Shown: positions 7,330-17,007, counted from the first letter of the stretch. The stretch is DNA of 63,117 nucleotides from Pseudomonadota bacterium (GCA_021819085.1 JAKASJ010000019.1:1-63117); one strand, 5' to 3'. Made by a program: numbers and translations. The notes: generated by a model not told the origin, from the letters alone.

Positions 7330-7959
7330 TTAGGCGTTTTCGCCCGCCCAAGGCAGCACCAGGCTCTGCGCTATCCCGAGATGGTCCAGCACTCGCGCAA
7401 CCACGAAGTCCACGAGATCCGGAATGCCACGTGGGTGGTGGTAAAACCCCGGGCTCGCCGGAAGGATCAATACCCCCAGACGTGCCAGCTTGAGCATGTT
7501 CTCGAGGTGGATCGCCGACAGGGGCATTTCGCGCACCACCAAAATCAGCCTGCGCTGTTCTTTCAGCGCAACATCGGCCGCGCGCTCAATAAGACTGTCG
7601 CTCGCGCCACAGGCGATCGCTGACAGGGTTCCGCTGGTGCAGGGACAAACCACCATGGCCCGCGGCGCGCTGGAACCGCTTGCCGGCGGTGAAAGCCACT
7701 GGTCGCGCGCCAGCACCTGGAGCTGTCCGGGAGCGGCCTGATAGCGCGCTGTCAGATAGCTTTGCATCTCGGCCGGACGTCCTGGCAACTGCAGGTCCGT
7801 TTCCTGTGCAATCACAACCAGGGCGGGCGCCGATACCATGAGATAGACAGTTCTTCCCGCGGCGATCAGGCATTCCAGCAGGCGCAGGCCGTACGGTGCA
7901 CCTGAGGCCCCGGTCATCGCCAGCGCAACGGCATCGGATTGCAGGCGTTTTGCGGTCAC
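7330..7959 (-). CDS. ubiX: Flavin prenyltransferase UbiX
   Basis: 209 residues. Family hallmarks are AMTGASGAPYG (FMN phosphate loop), GSSAPRAMVVCPCTSGTLSA, LIERAADVALKEQRRLILVVREMP and ILPASPGFYH. It prenylates FMN with dimethylallyl phosphate to make the prFMN cofactor used by the decarboxylase UbiD in ubiquinone biosynthesis. The start overlaps the mpl stop by 4 nt (ATGA-type coupling), so the two are co-transcribed. ubiX is often linked to mpl in gammaproteobacteria. Length is normal. Confidence 0.93.
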   Translation of the reverse strand: MTAKRLQSDAVALAMTGASGAPYGLRLLECLIAAGRTVYLMVSAPALVVIAQETDLQLPGRPAEMQSYLTARYQAAPGQLQVLARDQWLSPPASGSSAPRAMVVCPCTSGTLSAIACGASDSLIERAADVALKEQRRLILVVREMPLSAIHLENMLKLARLGVLILPASPGFYHHPRGIPDLVDFVVARVLDHLGIAQSLVLPWAGENA

Positions 7960-9344
7960 GACTTAACTGTCCCTAGGCGGTCCAGCAACCGCTGATGGAG
8001 ATTGTCAAAGCTACCATTGCTCATCACCAGCACATGGTCCCCAGGACGCAGCTCCCCGGCCAAGGTGGTGACGATCTCCTCGACCGCGCCAAACACACGG
8101 GCACGCGCTCCGCCCGCGGACGGTTCACCCTGCTGGTTCAGCGCCGCCGCTACGGTTCCGAGATCCCACTTTAGATCAGCGCTCTGATAAAGCAGCACCT
8201 TGTCGGCAGCGTCCAAGGCCGGAGCAAGCTGTTCGCGTTGGACACCAAGGCGCATGGTGTTCGAGCGGGCTTCGAGAACCGCGATGAGGCGTTGCGATCC
8301 GATGTGTGCTCGTAGGGCGCCGATGGTTGCGGCGATTGCTGTCGGATGGTGCGCAAAATCGTCATAAACCGTGACCCCTCCGACCGAGCCGCGCACTTCG
8401 AGACGCCGCTTCACATTTCTGAATCCGGCCAGCGCTTCCGCCGCTACCGCAGGAGGTACGCCCGCGTGCCGGGCGGCGGCGATAGCCGCTTGCGCGTTCT
8501 GCACATTATGCGTGCCTATGAGAGACCACGACACAAGTCCCTGGTCTGCTGCAGCGAAACGCATCTGGAACCGGCTGCCGTCATCTTCGAGCAACCGGGC
8601 GTTCCAGCCGTCTGCAGCATTGAAGCGCTCTGTCGGAGTCCAGGTTCCGAGCGCGAGCGTAGCCTGCAGATTTGCATCGGCGCCATTGACTACGATCAAC
8701 CCGTTGCCCGGAACCGTGCGGATCAGATGATGAAACTGGAGCTTGATCGCCTCCAGGTCGGGGAATATATCGGCATGATCGTATTCCAGGTTATTAAGTA
8801 TCACGGTGCGCGGCCGGTAATGGACGAACTTTGAACGCTTGTCGAAGAACGCGGTATCGTACTCGTCCGCCTCGACAATGAAGAACGCCGAGGACCCGAG
8901 GCGTGCGGAAACCCCGAAATTTTCCGGAACCCCGCCCACCAGAAATCCCGGCGCCAGCCCGGCGCTCTCCAGGATCCACGCAAGCATGCTCGTCGTGGTC
9001 GTTTTGCCGTGGGTCCCGGCGACTGCCAGAACCCAGCGACGCGCAAGCACATGATCGGCCAGCCATTGGGCACCGGAAGTATAGGGCAGGCCCTGGTTCA
9101 ATACCGCTTCGACCTCCGGATTGCCGCGCGACAGGGCGTTACCGATTACCACCAAGTCAGGATTGCTTTTCAGGTTTGCCGGCCCGTAGCCATCGAAAAG
9201 CTCTATTCCCCGCTCGGCAAGCTGTGTGCTCATCGGCGGGTATACCTTGGCGTCCGAGCCAGTGACGTGGTGCCCGAGATCCCGCGCCAACACCGCAAGC
9301 CCTCCCATGAAACTGCCGCCGACTCCGAGAATATGAATGCGCAT
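7956..9344 (-). CDS. mpl: UDP-N-acetylmuramate:L-alanyl-gamma-D-glutamyl-meso-diaminopimelate ligase (Mpl)
   Basis: 462 residues from ATG 9344. It opens with the Rossmann-like MRIHILGVGGSFMGGLAVLARDLGHHVTGSD, contains the Mur-ligase ATP loop AGTHGKTTTTSML, the EADEYDTAFFDKRSKFVHYRP block characteristic of Mpl/MurC, and a C-terminal domain with DDFAHHPTAI and ARSNTMR. It reattaches recycled murein tripeptide to UDP-MurNAc. The open frame extends to 9485, but similarity starts at 9344. Its first bases overlap the stop of the membrane-protein gene upstream, and it overlaps ubiX by 4 nt, giving a tight three-gene unit. Confidence 0.95.
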   Translation of the reverse strand: MRIHILGVGGSFMGGLAVLARDLGHHVTGSDAKVYPPMSTQLAERGIELFDGYGPANLKSNPDLVVIGNALSRGNPEVEAVLNQGLPYTSGAQWLADHVLARRWVLAVAGTHGKTTTTSMLAWILESAGLAPGFLVGGVPENFGVSARLGSSAFFIVEADEYDTAFFDKRSKFVHYRPRTVILNNLEYDHADIFPDLEAIKLQFHHLIRTVPGNGLIVVNGADANLQATLALGTWTPTERFNAADGWNARLLEDDGSRFQMRFAAADQGLVSWSLIGTHNVQNAQAAIAAARHAGVPPAVAAEALAGFRNVKRRLEVRGSVGGVTVYDDFAHHPTAIAATIGALRAHIGSQRLIAVLEARSNTMRLGVQREQLAPALDAADKVLLYQSADLKWDLGTVAAALNQQGEPSAGGARARVFGAVEEIVTTLAGELRPGDHVLVMSNGSFDNLHQRLLDRLGTVKS

Positions 9345-9859
9345 CAGGGCATGCCTGCCATGGGAAACAGCAGCAGCAGCAGAAGGCCTGAAAACATCAG
9401 GCAAGCGATGCTGACGAGCGCGCTGCGCCCCACCGGCAGTTCGAGCGCGTGATGCATCACGTTGGTCATGATGGCCAGGAACCATACCGTCATACCAACC
9501 CCGAGCATCAGCGCCCAGTTACCGCTGGCGGGTGCATTCGGAACAATCACGAGACTGAACAGCGGCCAGGCAAGAAGGTTTATCAGCGCACCCGAGGCAT
9601 ACAGCGGGGCGATGGTCTGCATCCATCGCTGAGGAAAGCCACGTAACCGCAACGCGCCCCAGACGACGGCGCCAAGCAAAGCGGCTTGTGTGCTTGCGAA
9701 CAGAAGCCGCATCCCCGCGTTCGGATGCAGATTGTCTATGGCAAAATTGCTTGCAATGGACAGCAGCACTGTCTGCCACACCAGGGACCGATCGGCCGGC
9801 AGGTCCTGCGGTTTACCGCGCAGCAAGCAAATATCAATCAGGGTTCGAATTGCCGACAT
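9344..9859 (-). CDS. Inner-membrane protein, YIP1-like, function unknown
   Basis: 171 residues with about four or five membrane helices: TVLLSIASNFAI, LLFASTQAALLGAVVWGAL, LYASGALINLLAWPLFSLVIV, WALMLGVGMTVWFLAIMTNV and a final VSIACLMFSGLLLLLLFP. The PLYASGALINLLAWPLF pattern resembles YIP1-family bacterial proteins. The stop codon overlaps the mpl start (TGA/ATG within 4 nt), so it is probably translated with mpl and ubiX. A role near peptidoglycan recycling would be guesswork. Confidence 0.65.
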   Translation of the reverse strand: MSAIRTLIDICLLRGKPQDLPADRSLVWQTVLLSIASNFAIDNLHPNAGMRLLFASTQAALLGAVVWGALRLRGFPQRWMQTIAPLYASGALINLLAWPLFSLVIVPNAPASGNWALMLGVGMTVWFLAIMTNVMHHALELPVGRSALVSIACLMFSGLLLLLLFPMAGMP

Positions 9860-9888
9860 AGCGCCTACGGCGTGGGTTCCGCGCCAGT

Positions 9889-10302
9889 TTATTCCGCCGA
9901 TACAGCCGTGACCAGCCAGCCGCGTTCGGGAACATTTCTCAGCATGACCCGGAACTCCACGGCGCCCCTGCCCTTACCACCAATGCGGGCGACCCGCACT
10001 GTTATGATCCGGTCTGATGAGCCCTTCAGACGCACCGAGTCGACGGTAAATTCCTGTTTCTCGCCCTGGCGCTCACGCGTCTGCAGGTAATTGAGCGCAA
10101 CTTCGGTCGACAACCCGTGCACGACCGACGCGGGTTCCTGGCCGGCCGGCACATCGGCAAATTTGCGCAGGTGCGCGGCATTCCCCGGATCAACAACCAG
10201 GGTTCTGATAAATTGGGTCGCATGGCTTTCCGGAGCGTTTCGGAAAAAGCCGCATCCGCTGAGCAGCAGCAGACAGATCATGGAAGTGGTTGCCCTAACC
10301 AA
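9889..10302 (-). CDS. Putative lipoprotein, function unknown
   Basis: About 137 residues from TTG 10302, chosen because GGAG lies 11 nt upstream and because it yields a proper lipoprotein signal (ATTSMICLLLLSGCGFF, lipobox LLSGC). The open frame to 10407 would bury that signal. The mature part has no recognised domain: FIRTLVVDPGNAAHLRKFADVPAG, then beta-rich DRIITVRVARIGGKG and VEFRVMLRNVPERGWLVTAVS. It lies 30 nt upstream of the membrane-protein/mpl/ubiX unit and may be co-transcribed. It is divergent from rnd. Confidence 0.55.
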   Translation of the reverse strand: MVRATTSMICLLLLSGCGFFRNAPESHATQFIRTLVVDPGNAAHLRKFADVPAGQEPASVVHGLSTEVALNYLQTRERQGEKQEFTVDSVRLKGSSDRIITVRVARIGGKGRGAVEFRVMLRNVPERGWLVTAVSAE

Positions 10303-10424
10303 GCCTTGACTCCCGAGCACACATGTCAGCGCAAATGATAGCACGCGCGAGTCGGCAACCGGGCAACCGGCTGCAGCCAGGCATCCAGATAAGGTCTGGA
10401 GCGCCAATCTGGTAAACTGGTTGC

Positions 10425-11606
10425 ATGAAAGTCACGTTCATTGATTCCTACGCGAATCTCGCAGAAACCTGCGAACAGCTTCGCCGGCAGGACTGGATTG
10501 CGCTTGATACCGAGTTCATGCGTGAGCGGACATACTACGCGAAACTGTGCCTGATTCAGATCGGCACTCCGCAAATAATCGCCTGCATCGACCCCTTGAC
10601 CATCGACGACCTGACGCCGCTGCTGGATTTGGTCTGTGATCAGGGTGTACTCAAGGTAATGCACGCGGCGCGCCAAGACATGGAAGTCTTCAATGACCTT
10701 CTGCGGATGAACCGCGGTCCCGAGGGAACGGACACCAGGACGTCGGTTTTCGGGCCGGTATTCGATACGCAGATTGCGGCAGCCTACCTCGGGTACGAAG
10801 AGCAGGTCGGCTATGCCGCCTTGGTAAAGGCGATTACCGGGACGGTCCTGGACAAATCCCACACGCGCACCGACTGGTCGGCGCGTCCGCTAAGTCCGGA
10901 GCAGCGGCGCTATGCAGAAGACGACGTGCGCTACCTTTGTGACATTTACCTCGAGCTTATAAAGGCGCTGGCTGCGATCGGCCGCAGCCACTGGCCGCAG
11001 CAGGATTTCGGACGATTGAGCGATCCACGCCTGTACGAGTGCGATCCCGACAACGCATGGCAACGGGTGCGGAACGGACAGCAACTCGATCCGCATGCGC
11101 ACCGCATCCTGCGGGAGCTTGCCGCCTGGCGGGAACGCGCCGCCCGGTCAAGCGATTTGCCGCGCAGCTGGGTCATGCGCGACGCCACGCTGCTTGATCT
11201 TGTCCGCAGGCGACCACTCAATACCGCGGACCTTTCTGCGACCAGCGGCATATCTCAGCGCGCCGTGCACAAGTGGGGAAGCGAGATCGTCGCGGCAATT
11301 GCCGCGGCCAATGTCCCCGGCGCCCAGGATACGTACCCCTCGCGACAGGTGCTGGACACCACCCAGATCGAAATGTGTCGGCGCATGGCGGCGGAAATCG
11401 ACCGGGTCGCCCACGAACTGGGAATCAGTCCGACGCTGCTCGGAACTCGGCGTGACATACAGCGTCTCGTTCTTGGTGAGCGGACCGTACCGCTTCTGGC
11501 CGGATGGCGCCATGACATGGTTGGAAAAAGCCTGCTGGCCATGCTGTCGCCGAGTTGCACGACCGACGCGGTTCCGGAGGATCCCGGACCTGTCGTCAGG
11601 CCTTGA
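10425..11606 (+). CDS. rnd: Ribonuclease D
   Basis: 393 residues. The three DEDDy exonuclease motifs are present: Exo I IALDTEFMRERTYYAKLC, Exo II HAARQDMEVFNDLL and Exo III RYAEDDVRYLCDIY. HRDC domains follow, including HRILRELAAWREREAARSSDLPRSWVMRD-type sequence and LLDLVRRRPLNTADLSATSGIS. It trims tRNA 3' ends and other small structured RNAs. The C-terminal extension (about residues 300-393) is longer than minimal. Start ATG 10425. Confidence 0.93.
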   Translation: MKVTFIDSYANLAETCEQLRRQDWIALDTEFMRERTYYAKLCLIQIGTPQIIACIDPLTIDDLTPLLDLVCDQGVLKVMHAARQDMEVFNDLLRMNRGPEGTDTRTSVFGPVFDTQIAAAYLGYEEQVGYAALVKAITGTVLDKSHTRTDWSARPLSPEQRRYAEDDVRYLCDIYLELIKALAAIGRSHWPQQDFGRLSDPRLYECDPDNAWQRVRNGQQLDPHAHRILRELAAWRERAARSSDLPRSWVMRDATLLDLVRRRPLNTADLSATSGISQRAVHKWGSEIVAAIAAANVPGAQDTYPSRQVLDTTQIEMCRRMAAEIDRVAHELGISPTLLGTRRDIQRLVLGERTVPLLAGWRHDMVGKSLLAMLSPSCTTDAVPEDPGPVVRP

Positions 11607-11672
11607 ATATGGCGGCACACCCGCGGGATGGGGTTCGATCAGAGGCTGGGCGATGGTTGATGCGATAGTTAC

Positions 11673-12548
11673 ATGATGACCAGGTCGATATTGACGAACT
11701 TGGGGCGTGTGCTCCTGACCGGAACAACGGCCGGGTTAGCGTTGTTTGTTGCTGTACACTGGGTGCGTGGACACGAACAGCTCACCTGCGTGGCGGGCAG
11801 CGTTCAGGCCCGCGCCGAAGCGGTCGTACCGGTCGCGCTTGCCAATCGCCACCTCGACGCCCGGCACATCCTGTTCGGCCTTGGGGACGGGGCAGTCGGC
11901 GGCTGGTCGGGCCTCGGAGATGCGGTGGTGGCGGATGGCAGGGTCTGGCTTCAGACAACCAACGTCGCGTCGAACAGTTATTATGGGCTGGTCAACGGTA
12001 GATATTTTCAGACCAGTTTTCTCGCGTACGTTCCCGCGGGAACACGTCCGAGCGGGACCCTAATCACACCGCCCGGCGAAGACGTTGACCGGCTATGGCA
12101 GCGTCTGGCCCACAGGTACCCGCAAGGGGTCATGGTTGAGGGCTATGTAAAAATGAGGACGCTTTACACCATCGCCATTGCACGGCCACCCTTCAGCGGT
12201 CTGCCGGTCGCAGCGCATACGGCCTTCTACTACACCCAGCCTATGGAGTCGGCCTCCAGCGCCTGGGTCTACCTGGTTGGAATCGCAGCCCGCCTGTCTC
12301 CCGGGGGCTGGTGGGTCAATACGCGCATGCTCAGACGACTCGTCCCACAAGCCCAGATGCGCGGAACCGATGGCTTGGCGGATGTACTGCGGCTGCGTGC
12401 ACGACCAGTCAACACCGATTCGCCTCCAACTACGGATACGGTGTCTGCGGTGGGACAGCTGGTGGGGCGCTCGACGGTCGCACGCGGCCGATTGCGCATT
12501 TATCCGATACGCCGGGTTGCGGAGTGTCCAGACACTTTTGTACGCTGA
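11673..12548 (+). CDS. Hypothetical protein with one N-terminal membrane segment
   Basis: 291 residues. A single hydrophobic segment near the N-terminus (LLTGTTAGLALFVAVHWV, about residues 15-32) could be a signal anchor, so most of the protein is predicted periplasmic. No domain recognised. The central region is rich in Tyr, Gly and Trp (VWLQTTNVASNSYYGLVNGRYFQTSFLAYV; HTAFYYTQPMESASSAWVYL), suggesting a beta-rich fold. The Arg-rich C-terminus lacks a second membrane helix. It follows rnd by 66 nt and converges with mltA. The frame is long and undisturbed, supporting a real gene. Confidence 0.5.
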   Translation: MMTRSILTNLGRVLLTGTTAGLALFVAVHWVRGHEQLTCVAGSVQARAEAVVPVALANRHLDARHILFGLGDGAVGGWSGLGDAVVADGRVWLQTTNVASNSYYGLVNGRYFQTSFLAYVPAGTRPSGTLITPPGEDVDRLWQRLAHRYPQGVMVEGYVKMRTLYTIAIARPPFSGLPVAAHTAFYYTQPMESASSAWVYLVGIAARLSPGGWWVNTRMLRRLVPQAQMRGTDGLADVLRLRARPVNTDSPPTTDTVSAVGQLVGRSTVARGRLRIYPIRRVAECPDTFVR

Positions 12549-12575
12549 CTGATCGCGATTGACGTGGCCGCCGGA

Positions 12576-13730
12576 TCAGCCATTTGGCAACAACACATAC
12601 AGACGCCCGGGCTGCTTCATGCGGCCGGCAAGCCGCTCCGCGCTCCGGCCCTGTCCGAAGAAGACATCGGCCCTGACCGGGCCCTTGATGGCACCGCCGG
12701 TGTCCTGCGCCAGCATCAGACGCCGGTAGGGTTTGTCGCCGGTTGGCAGGGTGGTATCGATCCACACCGGAACACCCAGAGGAATATAGGCCGGGTCGAC
12801 CGCTATGCTGCTTTGTGGCGTGAGCGCGACCTGCAAGGCACCGACCGGACCGGGAGTCGACGCATCGCGTAACCGGAAGAACACGTAGCTCGGGTTGCTG
12901 TTCAACACCGATTCCGCCTGATCCGGGTGATCGTGCAGCCATTGGCTTATCGTCTGGAGCGTGACCTCTGCGGGCTTGAGGGCCCCCATCTGCACCAGTC
13001 GCTGACCGATGGCTACATACGGATAGCCGTTCTGGTCCGCGTAGCTCACCGCAATCAGGCTGCCGTCCGGTAGGCGCACCAGACCAGAACCCTGGACCTG
13101 CAGGGTGAACAGCGCCACCGCATCGTCCACCCACAGCAATTCCTGCCCTCTGAGCGGATCTGCGGAATCGGTAATCTGACCGCGACTGTAGTACGGAACG
13201 ACGCGATCGCCATCGAGCCGTCCGCGTATCAACTTGCCCTGAAGCTGCGGATACAGCGTTCCGAGGTCGACGCTGACAAGATTGTCGGGGCGACGGTACA
13301 GCGGGTACCTGAAGCGGGCGGTACGGGTGAGACTGCCGTCAAGTATCGGCTCGTAATACCCGGTAATCAGTCCACGGTGGTGGCCGCGGAATCCGATCGT
13401 TTCATGCGCGCGGAAATACTGCTCGAAGAACCGGCGCGCCTGGACGTCATCCGGTGAAGCCGGCAAGGACCTCGCGGCGTGACAGACTGTCGCCCAGGCC
13501 GCATCCTGACCGGAAAGTCTTTTGCAATCCCGCAGCAAAGCGGGCCATGCCTGGGCTTGGTCGCCCTTTGCCCACCCGGGGAGCCTGGACCAGGCCACTT
13601 CGCGCCCAATTCCGGGCGGTTGCGGAACGAGCCACGTGCACGCAGACAGTGCTGCCACAGCGCATAACATGACTACGGCACGTGTCACGCCGCAGCCCGC
13701 TCTTGTCGTATTATTTCCGACGTCAGTCAT
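12576..13730 (-). CDS. mltA: Membrane-bound lytic murein transglycosylase A (MltA)
   Basis: 384 residues with a lipoprotein signal (VVMLCAVAALSAC). MltA domain: FFEQYFRAHETIG, ITGYYEPILDGSLTRTARFRYPLYRRPDNLV, RIRGRLDG-type linker with VVPYYSRGQI, VDDAVALFTLQVQGSG and GYPYVAIGQRL. The C-terminal 3D domain carries RLMLAQDTGGAIKGPVRADVFFGQG with the catalytic Asp. It cleaves peptidoglycan glycan strands to 1,6-anhydro-MurNAc at the outer membrane. The recycling enzyme gene mpl lies about 3 kb away but is not in the same unit. Confidence 0.93.
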   Translation of the reverse strand: MTDVGNNTTRAGCGVTRAVVMLCAVAALSACTWLVPQPPGIGREVAWSRLPGWAKGDQAQAWPALLRDCKRLSGQDAAWATVCHAARSLPASPDDVQARRFFEQYFRAHETIGFRGHHRGLITGYYEPILDGSLTRTARFRYPLYRRPDNLVSVDLGTLYPQLQGKLIRGRLDGDRVVPYYSRGQITDSADPLRGQELLWVDDAVALFTLQVQGSGLVRLPDGSLIAVSYADQNGYPYVAIGQRLVQMGALKPAEVTLQTISQWLHDHPDQAESVLNSNPSYVFFRLRDASTPGPVGALQVALTPQSSIAVDPAYIPLGVPVWIDTTLPTGDKPYRRLMLAQDTGGAIKGPVRADVFFGQGRSAERLAGRMKQPGRLYVLLPNG

Positions 13731-14033
13731 GATGGCGATTCGGCCAGGAGTGTCCAGTTTTTACCACGAGCACGTCCGAATCGCCATCCTCCCGTGGCAG
13801 AAGCTTGCATGGAGCTGCGGGCTCTTGCAGCCGCGGCTGGAAACTGTCGGCTGCCGACACGTACACCAGACATTGCGCAACGCCACCGGGAGGGACATTT
13901 GCAAGGCAACATGGCACGATGGCGGGCGTGTCGGAACATCGTGAGCGCGCTCCTCTGCTTCAGTTTGCCTTGACCGACGTTGCCCAGGGGGCAGCCATTT
14001 TCCGCGGCTGAGCCGCAACAGCGAGATCCCGCA

Positions 14034-14516
14034 ATGCAGATCGCAAAAGGAACCGTAGTAAGCATCAACTACACCCTCACCGATGACGCGAACAACGTCA
14101 TTGACAGCTCGGCCGGCGGAGAACCGCTTGCCTATATTCACGGTGCGGACAATATTATCCCTGGCCTGGAAAAGGCCCTGGCCGGCAAAACCGCCGGCGA
14201 CCGCCTGGAAGTGTCAGTGGCTCCGCAGGAAGCTTATGGTCTGCGGGACGAGGCGCTGGCACAGGTCATTCCGCGCGACCGTTTCGAATCCGCGCAGGAC
14301 ATTGAGATCGGAATGCAGTTCCAGACGCCCACGTCAGACGGTGTCAGCGTCGTAACGGTCACCGGCGTGGACAATGAAAACGTTACGGTCGACGCCAACC
14401 ACCCGCTTGCAGGAATGACGCTGCATTTCAGCGTCGAAGTCGTCGCAGTCCGGTCCGCCACGTCCGAGGAACTGGACCATGGACACGTCCATGGTCCCGG
14501 CGGGCATCATCATTGA
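14034..14516 (+). CDS. slyD: FKBP-type peptidyl-prolyl isomerase, SlyD-like, with His-rich tail
   Basis: 160 residues from ATG 14034. SlyD architecture: FKBP half-domain (VVSINYTLTDDANNVIDSS, PLAYIHGADNIIPGLEKALAGK), the insert-in-flap chaperone domain (VIPRDRFE...VTVTGVDNENVTVDANHPLAGMTL) and a return strand (FSVEVVAVR). The C-terminus is a short metal-binding tail (HGHVHGPGGHHH). This kind of protein isomerises prolyl bonds, chaperones folding and can bind nickel. The frame extends to 13980, but the family starts here. It converges with topA (28 nt between stops). Whether it is SlyD proper or another SlyD-like FKBP is not settled. Confidence 0.85.
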   Translation: MQIAKGTVVSINYTLTDDANNVIDSSAGGEPLAYIHGADNIIPGLEKALAGKTAGDRLEVSVAPQEAYGLRDEALAQVIPRDRFESAQDIEIGMQFQTPTSDGVSVVTVTGVDNENVTVDANHPLAGMTLHFSVEVVAVRSATSEELDHGHVHGPGGHHH

Positions 14517-14544
14517 CCGACCGGGCGCCGGTGTGCTGCGCGGG

Positions 14545-16857
14545 TCAGGCCTGTTTGGCGCCGGCATTTTCAGCTCCCGGCACCTCTCCTTCATAAGGCT
14601 CGGCGTAACCGCATTCCTTCTGTGGACATACTTTCTCTGTTCCCCGCCTCTTGGTGGTCTTGATGGTGAGGATCGGAAATCCGCATTTCGGGCATGGCCC
14701 GACGATGGGCAGATTCCAGACGGCGTACTTGCATTCCGGATAGCGCGAGCAGGAATAGAAAATCTTGCCGTAGCGTGACTTGCGCTTGAGCATCGTGCCC
14801 TGCTTGCACTCAGGGCATTCCACCCCTGTGTCCGCCGGTTTTTCCAGCGGCTCCATATGCTTGCAGTTCGGATAATTGCTGCAACCGATGAACTTCCCGT
14901 AACGGCCGCGTTTGATGACCAGCGGAGAATTGCATTTCGGGCAACTGCGTCCCTCGACGATTTGCGGTTCGTTGGCTGCGCCGGCCTCGTCGTCAACATT
15001 GCGCGTATAGTCGCAATCCGGATAACCCGTACATCCGATGAAGTAACCGTTGCGGCCGAGGCGCTTGGAAAGCTGCTTGCCGCATTTCGGGCATTTCTCG
15101 TCCAGAAGCTCTACTCCGGGCCGCTCGGCGCTTTCCTTTGCCGTTACCTGGTCCTTGAACTCGTCCCAGAAGTTCTGCAGCAGGGGCTTCCATGCGCGTT
15201 CCCCGCGGGATACCGCGTCGAGATCGTCTTCCAGCCGCGCGGTAAAATCGTAGTCGACATATTTCCGGAAGTGTTCGGACAAGAACTTGTTCACGACACG
15301 ACCGACATCGGTCGGCTGGAATCGGCGCTTGTCGAGGGTCACGTACTCGCGCTGTTCCAGCGTTGAGATGATCGTCGCATAGGTCGAAGGCCGCCCTATG
15401 CCATAGGCCTCGAGCGCCTTTACCAGACTTGCCTCGGTAAAGCGCGGCGGCGGTTCGGTAAAGTGCTGTTCCTTGCGGATACCCCGAAGGTCCACATATT
15501 CGCCTTTCAGCATCGCCGGCAGCAGAGCCTCGCCTTCTTCGTCCGGCTTCTTTTCGTCCGTTCCCTCCTGGTATACGGCCATGAAGCCGGGCTTGACGAC
15601 TGTTGATCCCGTTGCCCGCGAGATGTTGCCGGGCCCTGCCTCGAGATCCACGGCCACCGTGTCCAGAACGGCGGGTATCATCTGGCAGGCAATGGTCCGT
15701 TTCCAGATCAGTTCGTAAAGTTTGTGCTGATCCGGCGTAAGGTGTTTTTTGACCTGCTCGGGAATGCGCTCAGCTGATGTCGGCCGTATCGCCTCATGCG
15801 CTTCCTGCGCATTCTTGGACTTCGTCTTATATATCAGCGGTTCGTCCGGCAGATTGTCTTCGCCGTAGCGTTTGCTGATCAGCGCGCGTATCTCGCCCAG
15901 CGCCTCGCCCGCGAGGTTCACCGAGTCAGTACGCATGTAGGTGATGAGACCCACGGTCTCGCCGCCAATGTCCACGCCCTCATAGAGCTGCTGGGCAGTA
16001 CGCATCGTACGCTGGGCGGTGAAACCAAGCTTGCGAGAAGCCTCCTGCTGCAGGGTCGAGGTGGTAAAGGGTGGTGACGGATTGCGCCGCTTCTGCTTCT
16101 TGTCGACCGCGGTGACAAGATAGCGGCCCTGCGCATGCTTCAGCAGCTCGGACTCGACTTCCGCTGCTCGATTCTCGTCCTCCACTGCAAACTGATCGAG
16201 CTTCTCCCCCCGGAAATGGGTTAGCTTGGCGACGAAATTCTGTCCCTTGGTGGCCAAGTCCGATTCGATGGTCCAGTATTCGCGTGACTTGAAACGCTCA
16301 ATCTCCTCCTCGCGCTCGACGATCATCCTCAGCGCGGGACTCTGCACCCGTCCGGCGGAAAGTCCGCGGCGGACTTTCTTCCACAACAGAGGCGACAGAT
16401 TGAACCCCACGAGATAGTCCAGCGCACGTCGCGCCTGCTGCGCGTTGATGAGGTTGACCGACAGATCCCTCGGCTCTTGAATCGCGCGCTGGATTGCCTG
16501 CTTGGTAATCTCGTAGAATTCCACGCGATGTACCGGCTTGGAATCGAGCGTGCCGCGGTCCTTGAGAATTTCGTAGAGATGCCAAGAAATCGCTTCGCCC
16601 TCGCGGTCCGGGTCGGTCGCCAGATATAGCGCATCGGCTCCGGCCATTGCCTTGACGATCGCGTCCAGATGCTTGCGATTCTTCTCGATCAGCTGATACT
16701 TCAACTCGAAGTCGTGTTCGGTGTCGACTGCCCCCTTCTTAGGAACGAGATCGCGCACATGGCCGTAGGAGGCAAGCGCAGTGAACTCCTTGCCCAAATA
16801 CTTGGACATCGTCTTGGCTTTCGCCGGTGATTCGACAATGATGAGATTCTTAGGCAT
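14545..16857 (-). CDS. topA: DNA topoisomerase I (type IA)
   Basis: 770 residues from ATG 16857 (MPKNLIIVESPAKAKTMSKYLG). TOPRIM domain with ATDPDREGEAISWH, active-site Tyr in VGLITYMRTDS, and IGRPSTYATIISTLEQREYV. The C-terminus has four zinc-ribbon-like units: CPKCGKQL...CTGYPDC, CPKCNSPL...CSNYPNC, CPECKQGT...CSRYPEC and CPKCGFPI...CPQKEC. It relaxes negative supercoils. The final unit (KTTKRRGTEKVCPQKECGYAEPYEG) is typical of gammaproteobacterial enzymes. Placed after LysM-dprA-smg, the usual order. Confidence 0.95.
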   Translation of the reverse strand: MPKNLIIVESPAKAKTMSKYLGKEFTALASYGHVRDLVPKKGAVDTEHDFELKYQLIEKNRKHLDAIVKAMAGADALYLATDPDREGEAISWHLYEILKDRGTLDSKPVHRVEFYEITKQAIQRAIQEPRDLSVNLINAQQARRALDYLVGFNLSPLLWKKVRRGLSAGRVQSPALRMIVEREEEIERFKSREYWTIESDLATKGQNFVAKLTHFRGEKLDQFAVEDENRAAEVESELLKHAQGRYLVTAVDKKQKRRNPSPPFTTSTLQQEASRKLGFTAQRTMRTAQQLYEGVDIGGETVGLITYMRTDSVNLAGEALGEIRALISKRYGEDNLPDEPLIYKTKSKNAQEAHEAIRPTSAERIPEQVKKHLTPDQHKLYELIWKRTIACQMIPAVLDTVAVDLEAGPGNISRATGSTVVKPGFMAVYQEGTDEKKPDEEGEALLPAMLKGEYVDLRGIRKEQHFTEPPPRFTEASLVKALEAYGIGRPSTYATIISTLEQREYVTLDKRRFQPTDVGRVVNKFLSEHFRKYVDYDFTARLEDDLDAVSRGERAWKPLLQNFWDEFKDQVTAKESAERPGVELLDEKCPKCGKQLSKRLGRNGYFIGCTGYPDCDYTRNVDDEAGAANEPQIVEGRSCPKCNSPLVIKRGRYGKFIGCSNYPNCKHMEPLEKPADTGVECPECKQGTMLKRKSRYGKIFYSCSRYPECKYAVWNLPIVGPCPKCGFPILTIKTTKRRGTEKVCPQKECGYAEPYEGEVPGAENAGAKQA

Positions 16858-17007
16858 CGATTCGCATGTACTCTCGGACCAGTTCACCCGCAGGATGTTG
16901 CGCCACCGGGGCGTTTCCCAGCGCGCATTGTGGACGACAGGCAGTGCGACTTGTCAAGTATCGGGGTGGGACGGCTGCAGCAACACGGCGATAATCAAAG
17001 ATCCGTG

